From positions 124,001 to 188,000 of the forward strand of contig NZ_LGLV01000009.1 in the NCBI RefSeq assembly GCF_001687365.1: a stretch of 64,000 nt of DNA. The letters are read 5' to 3'. The translations under genes were made by a program, and so were the position numbers. Position 1 is the stretch's first letter, and every line of letters begins with the position of its first letter. This stretch comes from Pararhizobium polonicum (GTDB lineage Bacteria > Pseudomonadota > Alphaproteobacteria > Rhizobiales > Rhizobiaceae). The notes under the pieces were generated by a model. It ran no database searches, was not told where the DNA came from, and saw nothing but the letters and a program-made list of their open reading frames with translations. This document shows, piece after piece, positions 43,709 to 52,597 of this stretch.

Positions 43709-44773
43709 TCAGCACGCCTGCCGTCTCGATTCCATCAGGAACAATCCTCCGAGCGCCTGACCATAAGGCGTCGGCAGATTTTTGATGCGACGGTAGAAGT
43801 CGAGATCCTCGCCCATCGGCGTGCCGTCCGAAACATCCATCAAAAGGCCGGTTTCGTCGATCCGCGACAGGATGGCGCTGAGCGAACGCTCGGCCGTGAC
43901 CCGGAAGCTCTCGTCGATCAACCCTTCGCGGATGCCGGCAAGGATGCCGTAGCCGATACCGGCGGTGGCGGAGGCCTCGATCGGGCTGCCCGCATCGTCC
44001 AGCAGCGTATGGAACATGCCTTGCTCGTTCTGCAGCGTCTGCAGGACACGAACCTGCGTGCGGTAGACCTCTTTCAGATAGCGCGCAACCGCACCCTGCG
44101 GCGGGGCGATGCGGAAGAGTTCCGGAATGGCGATGGTGATCCAGGCATTGCCCCTTGCCCACAGCGCGCGCGCATAATTGTGCCGCCCAAGAAAAGTCCA
44201 GCCGTGAAAGAACAGCCCGCTCGGCGGATCGCCCAGAAAGCGGATGTGGCAGAGATATTGGTAATGCGCATCCTCGATCCAGTCGGGCCGTCCGCACAGC
44301 CGGCCGGCCGTCGTCATGAACAGCACCGCCATGAACAGGGTGTCGTCCCAGAGCTGTCCCTCATTGTCGCGTTCCTTGACGAGGTGCTGGTAGCCGCCCT
44401 CTTCGGTGCGGGGCATCTCCTCGAAAATCCACAGCGCCCAGTCGTGGACGATCGCCTTCCAATCCTCGCGCCCGAACTTTTCGGCCAGCAGCGAAAACAC
44501 CAGCATCGGCGAGGTGGAATTGACCTGGCGGCGCGGCAGACCGCGGGCGAGCTGGTTTTCGTACCAGCGGATCAGTCTGTCGAAGGCGGCCTGATCGTCG
44601 CGCTCCTCGGCATCGCGGAAATAGCCGTAGAGCCCGACGCCGACCTCCCAGTCCCATTCGTCGAAGACGATCTCGCCGGTATCGGCGCCGGCTGTGTCGC
44701 CGATACCCTTCAGGCGGCGAAAGCCTCGGGAAATCTGCGAAATGGCTGATGTGATATCCGCGGCCGGGATCAT
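43709..44773 (-). CDS. GH88/GH105-type unsaturated uronyl glycosidase
   Basis: 354-residue soluble (alpha/alpha)6-barrel hydrolase without a signal peptide, so cytoplasmic. Landmarks are DEWDWEVGVGLYGYF, a candidate catalytic Asp in GQLWDDTLFMAVLFM, RGNAWITIAIPE and NEQGMFHTLLDD, with GIGYGILAGIREGL near the end. Enzymes of this type hydrate the C4-C5 double bond of unsaturated uronides left by polysaccharide lyases and release 4-deoxy-5-ketouronate. That product is the substrate of KduI, encoded in the divergent operon. The ATG overlaps the stop of the upstream 864-residue gene by four bases. The long N-terminal frame extension is a shadow. Confidence 0.88.
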   Translation of the reverse strand: MIPAADITSAISQISRGFRRLKGIGDTAGADTGEIVFDEWDWEVGVGLYGYFRDAEERDDQAAFDRLIRWYENQLARGLPRRQVNSTSPMLVFSLLAEKFGREDWKAIVHDWALWIFEEMPRTEEGGYQHLVKERDNEGQLWDDTLFMAVLFMTTAGRLCGRPDWIEDAHYQYLCHIRFLGDPPSGLFFHGWTFLGRHNYARALWARGNAWITIAIPELFRIAPPQGAVARYLKEVYRTQVRVLQTLQNEQGMFHTLLDDAGSPIEASATAGIGYGILAGIREGLIDESFRVTAERSLSAILSRIDETGLLMDVSDGTPMGEDLDFYRRIKNLPTPYGQALGGLFLMESRRQAC

Positions 44774-47364
44774 GCGGAAAGCTCCTTCAATTTCGTCCAG
44801 GAATGAAGCGCACCACCATCGATGCCGATCTGCGGCACGATGGAAAGCGGCTCGAAAGGCATGGGGGTGCCGGCGCATCGCAGGTCCCCCCCGAACGGCA
44901 GCACCAGGGCACCATCCGGATGGTCGAGCGTCAGGCTCACCGCGTCCGCGTCGAAATGCGGCGCAAGGGAAAGGCAGCTTTCCCGGAAGGCGGAAAAGCC
45001 GCCATGCGTCTGCGCGCTGCCGGCAATCATCAGCCAGCCGGCTTTTTCCGCATGCATGCGCCATTCCATACCGGCGAACAGGCCCTGATCGAGCCGTTCC
45101 AGCGCCGAGGTCCCGTGGATGCAGACATAGCCGTCCGCAACCCGCGCAAAAATCCAGTGCGTGTCGACGATGACCTCGTCGCACAGTTCGACGGGGACGA
45201 AGACATGGGTAAACCGGATGGAATGGGGCTGGCACGTCAGGTCGAACAGCATCATCGCCACATTGTCATATTGGGCGACGCGCGGATTGATGCCGTTGCC
45301 GGCCCAGTAGGACGGACGGCTGCCGCCCCAGACCTTGAGGTCGCCCGGATGATTGACGAAGAAGCGCGCCAGCATGTGCCCGGAAAGCTGAATATCGGCC
45401 ATATGCTGCTGATGTCCGAGCTCGCCGGTCTTGTATTCCGCGACGCTGGACAATTGCGCGTCGGCGCATTTCCAGAGCGACAGCTTGGCATTCATGTTCA
45501 GGCCCTGGGTATAGCGCGCCGTAAGCCGCTTGCCTTTGGGCGGGAAGGCAAGGCCGGTGGCAAGCGCTGGCGGCTCGTAGTCCGACAGGGCAAAGAGCGC
45601 GGCCGCGCGGTCGTGCCCGGCATACCAGCGGCCGCCAAAGGCGATTGCAGCGACCGAGGCAAGCTCGGTTGCCGGTCCGGCGAACAGTTCCTTTTCGTAA
45701 ACGCGTCCCTGAGATCCGGACGGAACGCTTTCCAGCGTATGCAGCGCGGTCATGACGAAAATCTCGTCCAGCAAGCCGCGGGTCCGTTCCTTCAGTTTTG
45801 GATCGTCGGTGTTTTCGAACAGCGTGAACAGGCCGAGGAAGTCGATCGGGTAATAGGCGGCGGAGTTCCATTCGGCCAGACCGTGCGCGTCGACCGCATC
45901 GAACCAGCGATGCAGCCGTGCCTCGGCCTGCGCCCGGTGCTGGGCACCGGTCTTGCCGCTGTTGGGAAAGACATCGTCGGGAAACAGGTCGCCCGCCAGG
46001 TATTGGGCAATATGGAAGCAGAGGACATGGTTCTCGCTCCAGTACCACATCACGTCGTTGCCCGGCTCATCCAGCCAGTAGCGGAAATCGAGGATGATGC
46101 CGCGCAGTCTCTGCCATGTTTCGTCCGGCAACTGGGTGCCGGCATGCTTGCGGTAGGCCCACAGCAGCGGCAGTAGCCAGAAATCGGCGCAATCATGGCG
46201 CTCGATCACCGGCGGCAGTGCGGCCTCGATCAACTGCAATGCCTGCTCCGGCGCTTTTTCAAGCGCCAGCAGGACAAGGGCTCGCGACGGCTCGTTCTTG
46301 CCGCCGGCGGCCATGACGTCGAGTGCCGCCCGTTTGCGATCAGCGATATGGCCCTGATCGAGCGACAGCGGTGGCGGCAGGATGGAGGTGCCGAGCCCGC
46401 GCTCGATCCGCACGCCGGCGATCTGAACGACGAATGTCAGCGAGATGCAGCCGGCCCTCAGACCGTCGACGTTGAACAGGTCCGCCACCGGGCTGTCCTT
46501 GGAAATCGTGAAGCGGATCGGCTCGGCCGTCTTGCCCACGCCATCCGGCAGCACGTTCATCGTCACCGTTTCGGACGGATGCCAATCGGGTCCGAGCTCG
46601 ATGTCCACCGGACGATCGGGCAGATAGTCGGCAATCACCCGCACCGTGCCCTTTTCATAGAACAGCCGGTCGGTCCGCAGGCCGTTCAGCGTGGCCTCGA
46701 CCTCGCGCATGGAATGACTGTCGATCTCGGCCTCGATGCCGGCGGTGATGCCCGTTCCGTCCAGCAGCGTCAGTTTGAAGAAGCAGCTGGTATCGCGCTC
46801 GTGCAGGTCTTCGAGAAATACGGTGAGAATGCTTTCGCCCTGCGGCAGATCGGCGGAAAACGTTGCGGAATGGGCGATGTTGCGATCATAGGGCTCGTGC
46901 GCCAGCACTTTCGTCCCGTTGAGCCAGACATGCAGGCCGCCGCAGGTTTCGGCGGCAAGGCGGATAGTCTGTGCCGCCGGCGCGGTGACGATGCAGCGCA
47001 TCCAGCGGCGAATGAGAAGCGGGCGGAAACAGAAGGTGGAAAAATCGACGCGGGGGTCTTCGCCCCCGAGATAGATATTGGAAAAATCGATGGACGACGG
47101 CAGCCGGATATCGCGGGTCAGAAGCCGTGCACGCAAGGCTTCGCGGCAGGGCAGGTCACCGGTGGCAACCCATCCGTTGATAAAGCGATAATCGATCGCG
47201 TCCGGCATCGGCCGGGCCGTTCCCGGGAAATACTCGGTCTCCGCTGCGCTGACATGCCAGCGGTTCAGCGCTTCGCCGGGCGCAACCGGCCAGAGCGTCG
47301 CTCCGGCCGCAAGCCCGTCATGCTCGATTTCGTCTTCAGGAAATTCTAATGAAATTCTTTTCAT
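44770..47364 (-). CDS. uncharacterised 864-residue glycan-locus protein
   Basis: Large soluble protein, no signal peptide. Residues about 100-330 look like beta-sandwich modules (GGLHVWLNGTKVLAHEPYD is reminiscent of a galactose-binding-like fold). Residues about 350-720 are helix-rich and carry many aromatic and acidic residues (NDVMWYWSENHVLCFH, AEWNSAAYYPIDFLGLF), suggesting an alpha/alpha toroid as in glycosidases and lyases. A C-terminal beta region follows (HTHV-type strands near 750-860). I do not recognise a family. Start: ATG at 47364 or the GTG before it, with AGGAGG 9-12 bases upstream. It heads the operon and is coupled to the GH88/GH105-type gene. Confidence 0.85.
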   Translation of the reverse strand: MKRISLEFPEDEIEHDGLAAGATLWPVAPGEALNRWHVSAAETEYFPGTARPMPDAIDYRFINGWVATGDLPCREALRARLLTRDIRLPSSIDFSNIYLGGEDPRVDFSTFCFRPLLIRRWMRCIVTAPAAQTIRLAAETCGGLHVWLNGTKVLAHEPYDRNIAHSATFSADLPQGESILTVFLEDLHERDTSCFFKLTLLDGTGITAGIEAEIDSHSMREVEATLNGLRTDRLFYEKGTVRVIADYLPDRPVDIELGPDWHPSETVTMNVLPDGVGKTAEPIRFTISKDSPVADLFNVDGLRAGCISLTFVVQIAGVRIERGLGTSILPPPLSLDQGHIADRKRAALDVMAAGGKNEPSRALVLLALEKAPEQALQLIEAALPPVIERHDCADFWLLPLLWAYRKHAGTQLPDETWQRLRGIILDFRYWLDEPGNDVMWYWSENHVLCFHIAQYLAGDLFPDDVFPNSGKTGAQHRAQAEARLHRWFDAVDAHGLAEWNSAAYYPIDFLGLFTLFENTDDPKLKERTRGLLDEIFVMTALHTLESVPSGSQGRVYEKELFAGPATELASVAAIAFGGRWYAGHDRAAALFALSDYEPPALATGLAFPPKGKRLTARYTQGLNMNAKLSLWKCADAQLSSVAEYKTGELGHQQHMADIQLSGHMLARFFVNHPGDLKVWGGSRPSYWAGNGINPRVAQYDNVAMMLFDLTCQPHSIRFTHVFVPVELCDEVIVDTHWIFARVADGYVCIHGTSALERLDQGLFAGMEWRMHAEKAGWLMIAGSAQTHGGFSAFRESCLSLAPHFDADAVSLTLDHPDGALVLPFGGDLRCAGTPMPFEPLSIVPQIGIDGGALHSWTKLKELSA

Positions 47365-47385
47365 CACTCCCTGCGACCTCCTCAT

Positions 47386-47515
47386 TTCTCATTTCATTTT
47401 TATTGACTTATCGGCAGAAATAGCCATTAAATCCGACAGAGGCAATGAAATTTAATGGTCATGATTATGAAAATTATTTCATTGAAGCGGGAAATATCCA
47501 AAACGGGAGGAATGC
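47386..47515. promoter_or_regulatory. divergent promoter region with candidate LacI sites
   Basis: AT-rich gap between the two halves of the uronate locus. The AATGAAAT sequence recurs: on the minus strand near 47391-47400 and on the plus strand at 47444. ATGAAAATTATTTCAT at 47467-47482 is a palindrome with 6-bp arms (ATGAAA/TTTCAT), 34 bp before the binding-protein start. These resemble the TGAAA..TTTCA pattern bound by many LacI-family repressors, and the LacI gene at 39442 is the expected ligand. Confidence 0.5.
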
Positions 47516-48799
47516 ATGATCTTGAAAACCCTGAAAATTACCGCCTTTGCGCTCGCTTTGAGCACGGCTGCCGTGCCGGCATTCGCCGAAACGATCACCT
47601 TTGCCTTCAGTGACGACGATCCGAATTATATCGCCACGATGGAGAAGCTGGTCGACCAGTTCGAGGCGGAGAACAAGGATATCACCGTCAATTTCGTCAC
47701 GGCGGGCTACGCCCAGATGATGGAGCAGCTGCCGCTTCAGCTGTCCGTCGGCAAGGGCCCGGACGTGGCGAAGATAACGGCCACCGATCTTCTCAGATAC
47801 ACGGCCGACCTGCGGCCCTATATGAAGGACCCGGATGGTTTTGCGAAGCTGCACGGAAAGTCGCTGGAGCTGATCCGCACTCCGGGCACGGCGCCGGACA
47901 AGATCGGCGGCTATGTCGCTTCGCAGACGCTCAACCAGCCGTTCGTCAACGTCACCCTGTTCGAGCAGGCCGGGGTTCCGCTGCCGGCAAAGGGGGCGAC
48001 GCTGACGGAAATCGTCGATGCGTCCGTCAAGGTTGCCAAGGCCACCGGCGTCGAGATTCCCTTCACCATGGACCGCTCCGGACACCGTTTCGCCGGTCCG
48101 GCCTTTTCCTATGGCGCCCATTTCCTCAAGGACGGGCAGCTGATCTTCCCCGACGACGCGGCCAAGCGCTATATCGCGGATCTCTACAAATGGAGCCAGT
48201 CCGGGGCGTTTCCCAAGGAAATGTGGGGGGCTGCCGGTGGAACGCGCTACAAGAACATGGGTGACGAGTTCGCCAACGGCAATGTCGTGACCTATCTGGC
48301 CGGAAACTGGATGGTCAATCCCTTCATCGCAAAGATCGGCGATGCGTTCGACTGGACGGCGATCGATCCGCCTTGCGGCGATGCCGGCTGCGTGCCGATG
48401 CCGGGCTCGACATTCGTCGTCGCCTTCCAGCACACCAAGGCGCCGGAAGCGGCCGCCAGGCTCATCGAGTATCTCGGCTCGGAAAAGGTCCAGCGCGAGA
48501 TTGCCGAGCAGTTCCTGATCCTCACCGGCGCCCAGATCGACAACCCGCACTACAAGACCGACAGCGCCAACGCCAAATCCTCGATGGAAGCCTTTGCCCG
48601 CAATGTTGCCAACGTGCCGGAGGAAGCGCGGACCATCGAAAGGACCCAAGGGGCAAGTGCCGTCTATGGTTCCATCGTACAGCGCATGAGCCAGCTGATC
48701 GTCGGCGAACTGACGCTTGAGGAAGCCTATGCGCAGCTGGCCGCCGATGCCAAGGGCGCGAACGTCGAGCTTGCCAAATACGCCGCCGCCGCCAAGTAA
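47516..48799 (+). CDS. carbohydrate ABC transporter substrate-binding protein
   Basis: 427-residue family 1 solute-binding protein. GGGAGGAA lies about 6 bases before the ATG. Signal peptide at residues 1-22 ([17 protein letters not shown]). Mature landmarks: [50 protein letters not shown], and a Cys-pair segment [14 protein letters not shown] that could form a disulfide. Delivers the sugar to the 40481/41526 permeases. A hairpin separates it from kduI. Confidence 0.94.
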   Translation: MILKTLKITAFALALSTAAVPAFAETITFAFSDDDPNYIATMEKLVDQFEAENKDITVNFVTAGYAQMMEQLPLQLSVGKGPDVAKITATDLLRYTADLRPYMKDPDGFAKLHGKSLELIRTPGTAPDKIGGYVASQTLNQPFVNVTLFEQAGVPLPAKGATLTEIVDASVKVAKATGVEIPFTMDRSGHRFAGPAFSYGAHFLKDGQLIFPDDAAKRYIADLYKWSQSGAFPKEMWGAAGGTRYKNMGDEFANGNVVTYLAGNWMVNPFIAKIGDAFDWTAIDPPCGDAGCVPMPGSTFVVAFQHTKAPEAAARLIEYLGSEKVQREIAEQFLILTGAQIDNPHYKTDSANAKSSMEAFARNVANVPEEARTIERTQGASAVYGSIVQRMSQLIVGELTLEEAYAQLAADAKGANVELAKYAAAAK

Positions 48800-48812
48800 C
48801 ATCAGTGCATAT

Positions 48813-48842
48813 CCGATCGGCGCCGTGACAGACCGCGGCGCC
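48813..48842 (+). terminator. intercistronic hairpin after sugar-binding-protein gene
   Basis: ATCGGCGCCG and CGGCGCCGAT form a perfect 10-bp stem with a 10-nt loop, 14 bp after the stop codon, followed by TTTCGCG. Placed between the abundant binding protein and kduI. Confidence 0.6.
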
Positions 48843-48899
48843 GATTTCGCGTCCCGGGCGGGCGGCATCCGCCCGCATGAACAGCAGCAAGGAAAGACC

Positions 48900-49736
48900 A
48901 TGGACATCCGCGAGACAATTCACCCTGAACACGCAAAACTGCTCGATACGGACGGCCTGCGCGCGCAGTTTCACATCGCCGGGCTCTTTACACCCGATGC
49001 GATGAATATGACCTACACGCATTACGACCGCGTGATCGTGTTCGGTGTCTGCCCGGTCAGCGGAACGGTCGAGGCACCGAACGACGTTTCCGGCGTAACC
49101 GGGACCGAGTTCCTGCTGCAGCGCCGGGAAATGGGGCTGATCAATATCGGCGGGCCGGGCAAGGTCAGTGTCGACGGCGAGGTCTATGGATTGGGACCGC
49201 AGGAAGCCCTCTATATCGGTGCAGGTGCAAGGAGCATCGTGTTTTCGAGCGACGATGCGGCGCATCCGGCAAAATTCTACGGCAATTGCGCGCCCGCGCA
49301 CAAAAGCTACCCCAACAAGCATGTGACGCTGGAGGAAGCATCTCCGGTGACGCTCGGCGCGCGTGAGACCAACAACGAGCGCACCATCTACCGCTATCTC
49401 CACCCCAATGTCATGCCGACCTGCCAATTGTTGATGGGCCTGACCAAACTTGCGCCCGGCAGCAACTGGAACACGATGCCGGCCCACCTGCACGACCGCC
49501 GGATGGAGGTCTATTTCTATTTCGACATGGCGCCGGAAGCCTTGGTTTTTCACATGATGGGAAAACCGCAGGAAACCCGCCATATCGTCATGCGCAACGA
49601 GGAAGCGGTCATTTCGCCGCCCTGGTCGATCCATTCCGGCTGCGGAACCGGCAACTACACCTTCATCTGGGCCATGTCCGGGGAAAACCAGGTCTTTGAG
49701 GACATGGACATGGTGCGGCCGCAGGATCTGAGGTGA
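48900..49736 (+). CDS. kduI: 4-deoxy-L-threo-5-hexosulose-uronate ketol-isomerase
   Basis: 278-residue KduI, EC 5.3.1.17, cupin-like isomerase that turns 4-deoxy-5-ketouronate into 3-deoxy-D-glycero-2,5-hexodiulosonate. Clear family features: the start [35 protein letters not shown], and the zinc site [17 protein letters not shown] with His, His and Glu. AAGGAAAG lies a few bases before the ATG. It directly precedes kduD with 3 bp between, and its substrate would come from the divergent GH88/GH105-type enzyme. Confidence 0.96.
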   Translation: MDIRETIHPEHAKLLDTDGLRAQFHIAGLFTPDAMNMTYTHYDRVIVFGVCPVSGTVEAPNDVSGVTGTEFLLQRREMGLINIGGPGKVSVDGEVYGLGPQEALYIGAGARSIVFSSDDAAHPAKFYGNCAPAHKSYPNKHVTLEEASPVTLGARETNNERTIYRYLHPNVMPTCQLLMGLTKLAPGSNWNTMPAHLHDRRMEVYFYFDMAPEALVFHMMGKPQETRHIVMRNEEAVISPPWSIHSGCGTGNYTFIWAMSGENQVFEDMDMVRPQDLR

Positions 49737-49739
49737 GCG

Positions 49740-50489
49740 ATGTTTGATCTGACGGGAAAAGTGGCGCTGGTGACCGGCGCCCGGACCGGACTCGGCCAGG
49801 CGGCGGCAATCGCCCTTGCCGGGGCAGGGGCCGATATCGCGGCGATCGGATCACAGGACATGCCCGAAACGGCCGCGCGCATAGCCGCGCTCGGCCGGCG
49901 CTTCTTTGCGATCAGGCAGGATCTCGGGTCGGCCTTCGAGGGCGCGGACCTGATCGGGGCCGTGACCGGAACCCTTGGCCGGATCGATATTCTCGTCAAC
50001 AATGCCGGCATCATCCGGCGCAGCGATCTTGCCGACTATTCGCTTGAAGACTGGGACGCCGTCAACGCGGTCAATCTGCGGGCGGTCTTCCAGTTGTCGC
50101 AGGCGGCAGCCGCAGACATGGTGCAGGCCGGGCGTGGTGGGCGCATCATCAATATCGCCTCGATGCTCTCCTACCAGGGCGGCATCCGCGTCGTTGCCTA
50201 TACCACCTCGAAGCATGGGATCGTCGGCCTGACGAAAGCCATGGCCAACGAGCTTGCGACAAGCGGCATCACGGTCAACGCCATCGCGCCGGGTTACATG
50301 GAGACCGACAACACCTCGGCGCTCCGGCAGGATGCCGGCCGGTCGCGCGACATCCTCGCCCGTATCCCGATGGGACGATGGGGTGTGCCCGACGATCTTG
50401 CCACCGCCATCCTGTTTCTGGCGTCGCCCGCTTCGGGCTATGTCACGGCCACGACCATTCCCGTCGATGGCGGCTGGCTGTCACGATAA
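49740..50489 (+). CDS. kduD: 2-dehydro-3-deoxy-D-gluconate 5-dehydrogenase
   Basis: 249-residue SDR acting after KduI: reduces 3-deoxy-2,5-hexodiulosonate to 2-keto-3-deoxygluconate. Cofactor loop TGARTGLGQAAAIA, NNAGIIRR, Ser in IASMLSYQGG and catalytic YTTSKHG. FDLTGKVALVTG start and GRWGVPDDLATAILFLAS end are typical of KduD. GAGGTG overlaps the kduI stop just upstream. The later steps (KDG kinase, KDPG aldolase) are not in this window. Confidence 0.93.
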   Translation: MFDLTGKVALVTGARTGLGQAAAIALAGAGADIAAIGSQDMPETAARIAALGRRFFAIRQDLGSAFEGADLIGAVTGTLGRIDILVNNAGIIRRSDLADYSLEDWDAVNAVNLRAVFQLSQAAAADMVQAGRGGRIINIASMLSYQGGIRVVAYTTSKHGIVGLTKAMANELATSGITVNAIAPGYMETDNTSALRQDAGRSRDILARIPMGRWGVPDDLATAILFLASPASGYVTATTIPVDGGWLSR

Positions 50490-50562
50490 CGACGGCATGT
50501 GCGCAGCCAGGCCTCCTGGCGTTCGGCATGGTTCATCCGTGTTTCAGAACGTCAGGAGCGGC

Positions 50563-50883
50563 TCATTGCGGTAGCCGGAAATGGTCGTCCGTCTTGCGCA
50601 GATGCCGCGTCTCCTTGGCCCAGCCGATGGCCCGGCGATAGCTGCCGAACAGACCGTCCTGTTTAACGGTGTCGACGGTCAGGCTGTAGACATGGGCGGG
50701 ATCCGGGTCGACATAGAGCGCATCGACGGGACAATAGACCTCGCACATGAAGCAGGTCTGGCAAGAGTCTTGCCGCGCGATCACCGGAGGGCCGTCCTTG
50801 ACGGCCTGAAAGACATTGGTGGGACAGACCGAGACGCACAGGTTGCAGTCGGTACAGACATCGGTATCGAGAACTTCGATCAT
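50563..50883 (-). CDS. 4Fe-4S ferredoxin-type protein (AprB-like partner)
   Basis: 106-residue ferredoxin with two cluster motifs: CTDCNLCVSVCPTNVF (first Cys set) and CQTCFMCEVYCPVDALY (second). The N-terminus IEVLDTDV is short, as in the small electron-transfer subunits paired with fumarate-reductase-like flavoproteins. Its start codon overlaps the flavoprotein stop (TAATG), so the two are coupled. Electrons probably pass to or from the flavoprotein. Confidence 0.92.
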   Translation of the reverse strand: MIEVLDTDVCTDCNLCVSVCPTNVFQAVKDGPPVIARQDSCQTCFMCEVYCPVDALYVDPDPAHVYSLTVDTVKQDGLFGSYRRAIGWAKETRHLRKTDDHFRLPQ

Positions 50884-52496
50884 TATTCCGCAGCCTCCCG
50901 GAACGATACGGATTCGACGGGTTCGCGCCTGACCGCAATATCCGCCAGTCCGCTGACGATCAGGCGGTGATGCTGCAGCGGGTCCTGTTTCGGAAAATCG
51001 TCGCGCCGGTGCATGCCGCGGGTCTCCGTGCGGGCGAGGGCGGCATTGTACATCCAGCGGGCGGTCGCCGCCATCGCGGCCGTTTCGCGCAGGGCAAGCA
51101 AGGCGACATCGGAAACGCCGCCGCTTGTTTCCAGCGTCTGCCAGATCGTATTCAGCCGTTTAAGCGATATTGCCAACCCGGATTGCGTCCGGAAATAATT
51201 GATGTCCAGCGGCGCCACTTCGGCCTGTACGGCTTTCAGTGCTGCGGGCGCGTCGAGTGCCGGATGGCCTTGCGAAAATCCAGCCTTGCCCAGACGCAGT
51301 ATCTCTCCCTGCGTCGGTTTTTCCCGGCGGCCGGCAAATCCGGCGGCAGCGCTGCCGGCAAAGCTGCCCGTGGCAATGGCCCAGGCGGCGTTGTGGCTGC
51401 CGCCGCCGGTGAAGCCGCCGCAGATCGGTTCGCGTGTCGCGTTGTCGCCGGCCGCATACAGTCCCGGCACGTTGGTTGCACAGTCAAGGCCGGTCAGACG
51501 CAATCCACCGGTCCCACGCACCGTTCCTTCCAGCCGCAGCGTTACCGCGAAGCGCTCGGTAAACGGATCGAGGCCACGGCGAAGGAACGGCAGAAAAAAG
51601 TTCGGTTGCGCCCGCCGCATGATCTCGCGGACCTCTTCCGTTTCGGCAAGGTCGAGCCGTGCGAAAACCGGTTCCGTCAGCAAGGTGCGGGCGATGATCG
51701 AGCGGCCGCGCGCCGATCCAGCACCTTCGATCAGCGAACCATCCTCGCGGTAGAAGCTGGCGAAGCGGTAGAGAGCGGTCTTCGTCACGGATGCGAAGGT
51801 TGGCGAAATGGCATAGGCCGAGGAGAACTCCATGCCGGAGAGTTCCGCGCCGGCCTCCGCCGCCATCAGATATCCGTCCCCCGTTAGCACGTCGCAGCCG
51901 AGCGCCTTGCTCTTGAAGGCGCAGCCGCCCGCTGCCAGCACCACCGCGCCGGCCCGCACGATCCAATTGCCGCCTTCCTGCCGCCGGATGCCCGTCGCCC
52001 CGGCGATGGTGCCGCTTTCATCCATGATCAGCTCGAGGGCTGGCGAATGATCGAGAATGGTGACGCCGGCATTCTTCACCTTGCGGCGCATCAGCCGCAT
52101 ATATTCCGGCCCCTGGACGGAGATGCGCTGCTGGACACCGTTTTCGTCCGCCGGAAAAGGATAGCCCCACTCGGCAAGCCGGTTGACGCTCTCGTATGTC
52201 GTGTCGAGCACCGGCCGCATCCAGCTTCGATCCGAAAGATAGCCGCCCATGGCCTCGCGGCTGGCCATGGCGGCCTCCCGCTCTTCGGCAACCGGCGGCA
52301 CATACCAGATCTGCGTGCCGGCGGATGCCGTCGCGCCCGAACTGCCGCAATAGCCCTTGTCGGCAAGCACGACGCGTGCACCGGCGGATACCGCATTGAG
52401 GGCAGCCCAGCATCCGGCAGGCCCGCCGCCGATGATCAGGACGTCGGTCTCAAGATCGAGCTGGAATCCCGATTGCGGAGATTCAATTGATGTCAT
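50883..52496 (-). CDS. FAD-dependent oxidoreductase (fumarate-reductase/AprA-like flavoprotein)
   Basis: 537-residue flavoprotein. FAD motif LIIGGGPAGCWAALNAVSAG near residue 20, then GSSGATASAGTQ, GAVVLAAGGCAFKSKALG, and the C-terminal FAD segment GLYAAGDNATREPICGGFTGGGSHNAAWAIATG. The helical C-terminal domain is that of succinate/fumarate/adenylylsulfate reductase A subunits. It is paired with a ferredoxin but no haem subunit, so a soluble reductase or dehydrogenase is likely. The divergent neighbour is PhnD-like, and a shared AT-rich site lies between. Substrate unknown; an organosulfur role is a guess. Confidence 0.88.
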   Translation of the reverse strand: MTSIESPQSGFQLDLETDVLIIGGGPAGCWAALNAVSAGARVVLADKGYCGSSGATASAGTQIWYVPPVAEEREAAMASREAMGGYLSDRSWMRPVLDTTYESVNRLAEWGYPFPADENGVQQRISVQGPEYMRLMRRKVKNAGVTILDHSPALELIMDESGTIAGATGIRRQEGGNWIVRAGAVVLAAGGCAFKSKALGCDVLTGDGYLMAAEAGAELSGMEFSSAYAISPTFASVTKTALYRFASFYREDGSLIEGAGSARGRSIIARTLLTEPVFARLDLAETEEVREIMRRAQPNFFLPFLRRGLDPFTERFAVTLRLEGTVRGTGGLRLTGLDCATNVPGLYAAGDNATREPICGGFTGGGSHNAAWAIATGSFAGSAAAGFAGRREKPTQGEILRLGKAGFSQGHPALDAPAALKAVQAEVAPLDINYFRTQSGLAISLKRLNTIWQTLETSGGVSDVALLALRETAAMAATARWMYNAALARTETRGMHRRDDFPKQDPLQHHRLIVSGLADIAVRREPVESVSFREAAE

Positions 52497-52519
52497 GACG
52501 CTTCCTCAAACATGTTAAT

Positions 52520-52548
52520 TTGACTATGTTACCTGTAGTGCATAATTT
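52520..52548 (+). promoter_or_regulatory. candidate sigma-70 promoter for PhnD-like gene
   Basis: TTGACT (52520-52525), a 17-bp spacer and TAATTT (52543-52548) fit a housekeeping promoter about 45 bp upstream of the start codon. It overlaps the candidate LysR-type site at 52540-52554. Confidence 0.5.
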
Positions 52549-52554
52549 ATATAG
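52540..52554. promoter_or_regulatory. candidate LysR-type site, copy 2
   Basis: GCATAATTTATATAG; on the minus strand CTATATAAATTATGC, matching 12 of 15 positions of the palindrome at 62409. It lies exactly midway (about 43 bp from each start) between the divergent flavoprotein and PhnD-like genes. Confidence 0.4.
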
Positions 52555-52597
52555 ACTATTATGCCGTCTACAAACGGTTGTTTTGACTGGAGTTTGA

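Noticed and set aside
44803..47349. Two long plus-strand frames (457 and 384 codons) opposite the 864-residue protein
   Set aside because: Composition of antisense shadows, no ribosome sites or motifs; the minus-strand frame is coupled to the glycosidase.
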